Shown: piece by piece, positions 15,446 through 18,363 of the stretch
Layout: each line of letters opens with the position of its first letter
How positions within the stretch are numbered: the stretch's first letter is position 1
From: UBA8389 sp964472175
GTDB taxonomy: Bacteria > Bacteroidota > Bacteroidia > Bacteroidales > UBA1402
Reading direction: 5' to 3'
Assembly: GCA_964472175.1 (NCBI GenBank)
Contig: CAYYJF010000038.1
Coordinates: 1-18,363 of the forward strand
DNA: 18,363 nt
Position numbers and translations under genes: made by a program
Notes under the pieces: generated by a model
What the model saw: the letters and a program-made list of their open reading frames with translations, nothing else
What the model was told of the DNA's origin: nothing
Database searches by the model: none

Positions 15446-17476
15446 ATGGAAAAATACGATATAACAAGCACCAACAAAGACTTGCTAAAAAAGTGGTATC
15501 ACCTGATGGTGATGGGACGCAGTCTGGATGAAAAAGCACCCGCCTATTTGTTGCAATCTTTGGGTTGGTCTTTCCATGCGCCTTATGCCGGCCATGATGG
15601 CATACAACTCGCATTCGGTCAAGTGTTTAAAGTTGGCGAAGACTTTATGTTTCCCTATTACCGCGACTTACTTACCGTTCTTTCGGCAGGCATGACACCG
15701 GAAGAAATCATATTGAATGGCTTATCCAAAGCCACCGATTTGACCGGAGGCGGCAGACACATGTCCAACCATTTTGCCAAAAAAGAATGGCACATTGAAA
15801 ACATTTCCTCCGCAACTGGTTCACACGATTTGCATGCAGTGGGTGTGGCGCGCGCCATGGTTTACTACGACCACAAAGGCGTGGTTTTCACTTCCCATGG
15901 AGAGTCGTCGGTCTCAGAAGGCTATGTCTATGAGGCCATCAACGGTGCAAGCAACGAGCAGTTGCCAGTTGTTTTCGTCATTCAGGACAATGGATATGGC
16001 ATCTCCGTACCCAAAAAAGACCAAACAGCCAACAGAAAAGTGTCGGACAATTTCTCAGGATTCAAACACCTGAAAATCATTCATTGCAATGGTAAAGATG
16101 TGTTCGATTCGATGAATGCCATGACAGAAGCCAGGGCTTATGCCCTGGAACACCGATCTCCGGTGATGGTTCACGCCAATTGTGTTCGACTCCACTCCCA
16201 CTCCAACTCAGACAAACACACCTTATATAGAGACGATTACGAACTTCAATACGTAAAGGAAGCCGATCCGCTTCAAAAATACCGCAGGATGCTCCTGCGT
16301 TACAACAGGTTGACCGAAGCCGAATTGCAGGAAATTGAAGCCAATGTCAAAAAGGAACTTTCTGCGGCCAACAAAAAAGCCATGGCAGCACCGGAACCAG
16401 ATGCGAAAACAGTTCTGGATCATGTCATTCCCGAACCCTATGTGCCCCAAAAATATGTGGATGGAGTGCATCAGGAAACGGGTGAGAAAAAGCACATGGT
16501 CACGGCCATCAACGAAACGCTCAAAGCAGAATTCAGGTTGAATCCGGACACTTTTCTTTGGGGACAGGATGTGGCAAACAAAGAAAAAGGCGGCGTGTTC
16601 AACGTCACCAAAGGTTTGCAGCAAGAATTTGGCGAAAAACGGGTTTTCAATGCACCCATCGCCGAAGATTACATCATTGGGACAGCCAATGGTATGAGCC
16701 GTTTTGACCCCAAAATCCGCATCGTGATTGAAGGCGCTGAGTTTGCCGATTACCTGTGGCCGGGGATCGATCAATACGTGGAATGTACCCATGATTACTG
16801 GCGCAGCAATGGTCAATTTGCACCCAATGTCACCTTACGCCTGGCTTCGGGCGGTTACATCGGTGGCGGACTTTACCATTCCCAAACATTGGAAGGTGCG
16901 CTCACTTCCCTGCCCGGGGCAAGAATCGTGTACCCTTCGTTTGCCGATGATGCTGCAGGCTTGTTGAGAACCAGCATTCGGTCAAAAGGCTTTACCCTCT
17001 ACTTAGAACCCAAAGCCTTGTACAATGCCACCGAGGCTGCCACCTTTGTGCCGGACGATTTTGAAGTACCTTTTGGCAAAGCCAGAATTCGAAAAGCCGG
17101 ACATCAGCTCACTCTCGTAACGTATGGGAATACCACCCATTTATCGCTCAAGGTCGCAGCCCAACTGGAAAAAGAAGGTTTTGCAGTAGAAGTGATTGAC
17201 CTGCGTTCTTTGATCCCATTGGACAAAGAAACCCTTTTCAATTCGATCAGAAAGACCAGCAAGGTGCTGGTCGTACACGAGGACAAAGTCTTCTCCGGTT
17301 TTGGTGCCGAATTGTCTGCCACCATTGCATCGGACATGTTTCAACACTTGGATGCCCCGATCAAAAGGGTGGGTGCGCTGTTTACGCCGGTTGGTTTTCA
17401 TCCGGTATTTGAAAAAGCCATTTTGCCGGATGAAAAACGCATTTACGATGCGGCAAAAGAACTTTTATTATTCTAA
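15446..17476 (+). CDS. Fused alpha/beta E1 component of branched-chain 2-oxo acid dehydrogenase (2-oxoisovalerate dehydrogenase)
   Basis: 676 residues that join E1 alpha (about 1-310) and E1 beta (about 348-676), linked by a charged/proline-rich stretch (AAPEPDAKTVLDHVIPEPY). In the alpha half, the ThDP-Mg segment runs from HGESSVSEG (G152, E153) to IQDNGYGIS (D181, N182); Glu replaces the usual Asp of GDG. In the beta half, FNAPIAEDYIIGTANG, EGAEFADYLWPGIDQ and the C-terminal transketolase-C domain (VIDLRSLIPLDKET, HEDKVFSGFGAE) are canonical. The enzyme decarboxylates branched 2-oxo acids from Val, Leu and Ile and acylates the E2 lipoyl group. Fused E1 is usual in Bacteroidales, where branched-chain acyl-CoA primes iso/anteiso fatty acids. 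It follows E2 by 11 bases and precedes the flavodoxin by 19. Substrate class is inferred from similarity. Confidence 0.92.
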   Translation: MEKYDITSTNKDLLKKWYHLMVMGRSLDEKAPAYLLQSLGWSFHAPYAGHDGIQLAFGQVFKVGEDFMFPYYRDLLTVLSAGMTPEEIILNGLSKATDLTGGGRHMSNHFAKKEWHIENISSATGSHDLHAVGVARAMVYYDHKGVVFTSHGESSVSEGYVYEAINGASNEQLPVVFVIQDNGYGISVPKKDQTANRKVSDNFSGFKHLKIIHCNGKDVFDSMNAMTEARAYALEHRSPVMVHANCVRLHSHSNSDKHTLYRDDYELQYVKEADPLQKYRRMLLRYNRLTEAELQEIEANVKKELSAANKKAMAAPEPDAKTVLDHVIPEPYVPQKYVDGVHQETGEKKHMVTAINETLKAEFRLNPDTFLWGQDVANKEKGGVFNVTKGLQQEFGEKRVFNAPIAEDYIIGTANGMSRFDPKIRIVIEGAEFADYLWPGIDQYVECTHDYWRSNGQFAPNVTLRLASGGYIGGGLYHSQTLEGALTSLPGARIVYPSFADDAAGLLRTSIRSKGFTLYLEPKALYNATEAATFVPDDFEVPFGKARIRKAGHQLTLVTYGNTTHLSLKVAAQLEKEGFAVEVIDLRSLIPLDKETLFNSIRKTSKVLVVHEDKVFSGFGAELSATIASDMFQHLDAPIKRVGALFTPVGFHPVFEKAILPDEKRIYDAAKELLLF

Positions 17477-17495
17477 CTTCATAAAAATTGATGGC

Positions 17496-18002
17496 ATGAA
17501 AAAAATCGCATTGTTTGTCGGCAAGCATACACAGAGAACGGCCGAAATTGCTCAAAAAATTCAAAAGGAATTTGGCCAAAAAGCATTGGACATCATTTAT
17601 GTGGAAGAGGCCTGGACCAAAGATTTTGAAAGTTACAACAACCTCATCGTGGGTGCCGCCACTTGGTTTGACGGAGAATTGCCAACCTATTGGGATGAAA
17701 TCATGCCGCTTTTAGGCACCATCGACTTGAAAAACAAAAAGGTAGCTGTCTTTGGCTTGGGCGATCAGCTGCATTATCCGGACAATTTTGTGGACGGCAT
17801 CGGCATCCTGGCCAATGCTTTCGAGTCGATCGGAGCGCAGTTGGTCGGAAAAACTTCTGTTGAAGGCTATACGTTCAACCATTCGGCAGCATCGGATGGT
17901 ACACATTTCTCTGGTTTGGCCATTGATCTGGACAATCAACCAGAAAAAACGGATGAACGCATCCAACATTGGGTCAATCAACTCAGAATGGAATTTGAAT
18001 AA
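17496..18002 (+). CDS. fldA: Flavodoxin (long-chain FldA-like) with atypical phosphate loop
   Basis: 168 residues from ATG 17496 (MKKIALFVGK); upstream in-frame ATGs lie within the E1 gene. The fold and length match long-chain flavodoxins: the 50s loop ATWFDGELPTYWDE supplies an aromatic residue stacking on FMN, the 90s loop is GLGDQLHYPDNF, and GYTFNHS with GLAIDLDNQPEKTDERI form the C-terminal part. The FMN phosphate loop reads GKHTQRT, where the family has (S/T)xTGxT, so the central Gly is Gln. Binding may still be possible through the Thr residues but could be altered. It is a small low-potential electron carrier in the cytoplasm. Its place 19 bases after E1 makes it the last gene of the dehydrogenase operon, which is unusual because the complex itself passes electrons to NAD through LpdA. 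Confidence 0.85.
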   Translation: MKKIALFVGKHTQRTAEIAQKIQKEFGQKALDIIYVEEAWTKDFESYNNLIVGAATWFDGELPTYWDEIMPLLGTIDLKNKKVAVFGLGDQLHYPDNFVDGIGILANAFESIGAQLVGKTSVEGYTFNHSAASDGTHFSGLAIDLDNQPEKTDERIQHWVNQLRMEFE

Positions 18003-18064
18003 AAAAGACCATTCCACGAACAAATAGCCCTCTCAACTGTTATTATTTAGACAAATACAAAAAA

Positions 18065-18092
18065 AACGAATATTATAGTTTTAATATTCGTT
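18065..18092. terminator. Intrinsic terminator of the dehydrogenase/flavodoxin operon
   Basis: AACGAATATTA at 18065-18075 and TAATATTCGTT at 18082-18092 form an 11-base perfect stem with a 6-base loop, followed by ATTTTTCG on the plus strand and flanked by an A-run on the left. It lies 62 bases after the flavodoxin stop. The stem is AT-rich and so rather weak. Confidence 0.65.
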
Positions 18093-18152
18093 ATTTTTCG
18101 TATTTTAGTCGCCTGATAGATTCGAATTTTTTCTATACTTAAATCTAATTCT

Positions 18153-18363
18153 ATGAAAAAAATTTTACTGCTGTTTTCAGCACTGCTATTGTTGGCTTCA
18201 ACAATACGGGTGCAAGCGGCTGAAACGCCGCCTGAAGGATTCATTTCCTTATATTCTTTAACGTATGTAGGCATGCCTCAAACCGATCAAACCGGTGCCG
18301 TCGGTGCAGTTTCATCCAAACAATTGGTTGGTCCTGGCGCAGGCTGGAACAGTGGAACAACCT
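18153..18363 (+). CDS. 5' fragment of a secreted protein, running off the window
   Basis: 70 codons are visible with no stop. Residues 1-22 form a strong signal peptide (MKKILLLFSALLLLASTIR, then VQA as a likely cleavage site). The mature start, EGFISLYSLTYVGMPQTDQ, is followed by a Gly/Ala/Ser-rich stretch (GAVGAVSSKQLVGPGAGW). This could open an outer-membrane beta-barrel or a surface protein, but I do not recognise it. It starts 61 bases after the operon terminator and is on the same strand, so it probably has its own promoter; no TAnnTTTG box is obvious. Confidence 0.7.
   Translation, partial: MKKILLLFSALLLLASTIRVQAAETPPEGFISLYSLTYVGMPQTDQTGAVGAVSSKQLVGPGAGWNSGTT

Noticed and set aside
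16223..16816. Long open frame on the minus strand opposite E1
   Set aside because: It is fully antisense to a conserved E1 coding region, and its protein has no domain pattern; a shadow of codon bias. The same holds for 4753-5289 opposite ACR3.
1..18363. CRISPR arrays, tRNA/rRNA genes, transposases or phage genes
   Set aside because: Looked for regular repeats, tRNA-like cloverleaf ends and recombinase motifs; none were seen.

Overview
The window looks like a chromosomal scaffold from a Bacteroidota bacterium, probably of the order Bacteroidales. Three things point there: TAnnTTTG-type -7 promoter boxes just upstream of several start codons, a fused E1 alpha/beta branched-chain 2-oxo acid dehydrogenase of the Bacteroidales type, and secreted multi-domain glycoside hydrolases of GH43 and GH27 type. 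Two runs of exactly 100 N (3857-3956 and 14849-14948) are scaffold gaps of unknown true size, and each interrupts a gene.

Layout. 144-1139 (+) encodes a sphingomyelinase-like phosphodiesterase. It collides tail to tail with 1007-1603 (-), an LpxH-like phosphoesterase that has lost its C-terminal third. 1856-3856 (+) is a tight three-gene operon: DUF2089 zinc-ribbon/HTH regulator, Yip1 membrane protein, and secreted alpha/beta hydrolase (cut by gap 1). After the gap come arsC and an ACR3 arsenite exporter (3962-5478, +), an arsenic resistance module whose regulator is not visible. 5587-7686 (-) is a secreted GH43-type enzyme and 9548-11344 (+) a secreted GH27 alpha-galactosidase-like enzyme carrying an NPCBM-like insertion. 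They are divergent and suggest use of plant polysaccharides.

Between these two glycosidases lies a visibly AT-rich accessory island of about 1.7 kb. It holds an unrecognised lipoprotein gene (8068-8718), a decayed TNT-type (NAD-glycohydrolase) toxin domain with two in-frame TAG stops (8809-9078), and, starting on the base after the toxin stop codon, an intact 92-residue ORF (9079-9357) that is best read as its immunity gene. This relic of a polymorphic toxin system is the most interesting part of the window.

11512-12378 (-) is a NudC-type NAD(H) pyrophosphatase. Divergent from it runs a compact five-gene operon (12518-18002, +): lpdA (E3), a lipoate-protein ligase, E2 (cut by gap 2), fused E1 alpha/beta, and a flavodoxin with an unusual FMN phosphate loop. 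The operon encodes a complete branched-chain-type 2-oxo acid dehydrogenase complex with its own lipoylation enzyme. A hairpin at 18065-18092 closes it. A new secreted-protein gene begins at 18153 and runs off the window.
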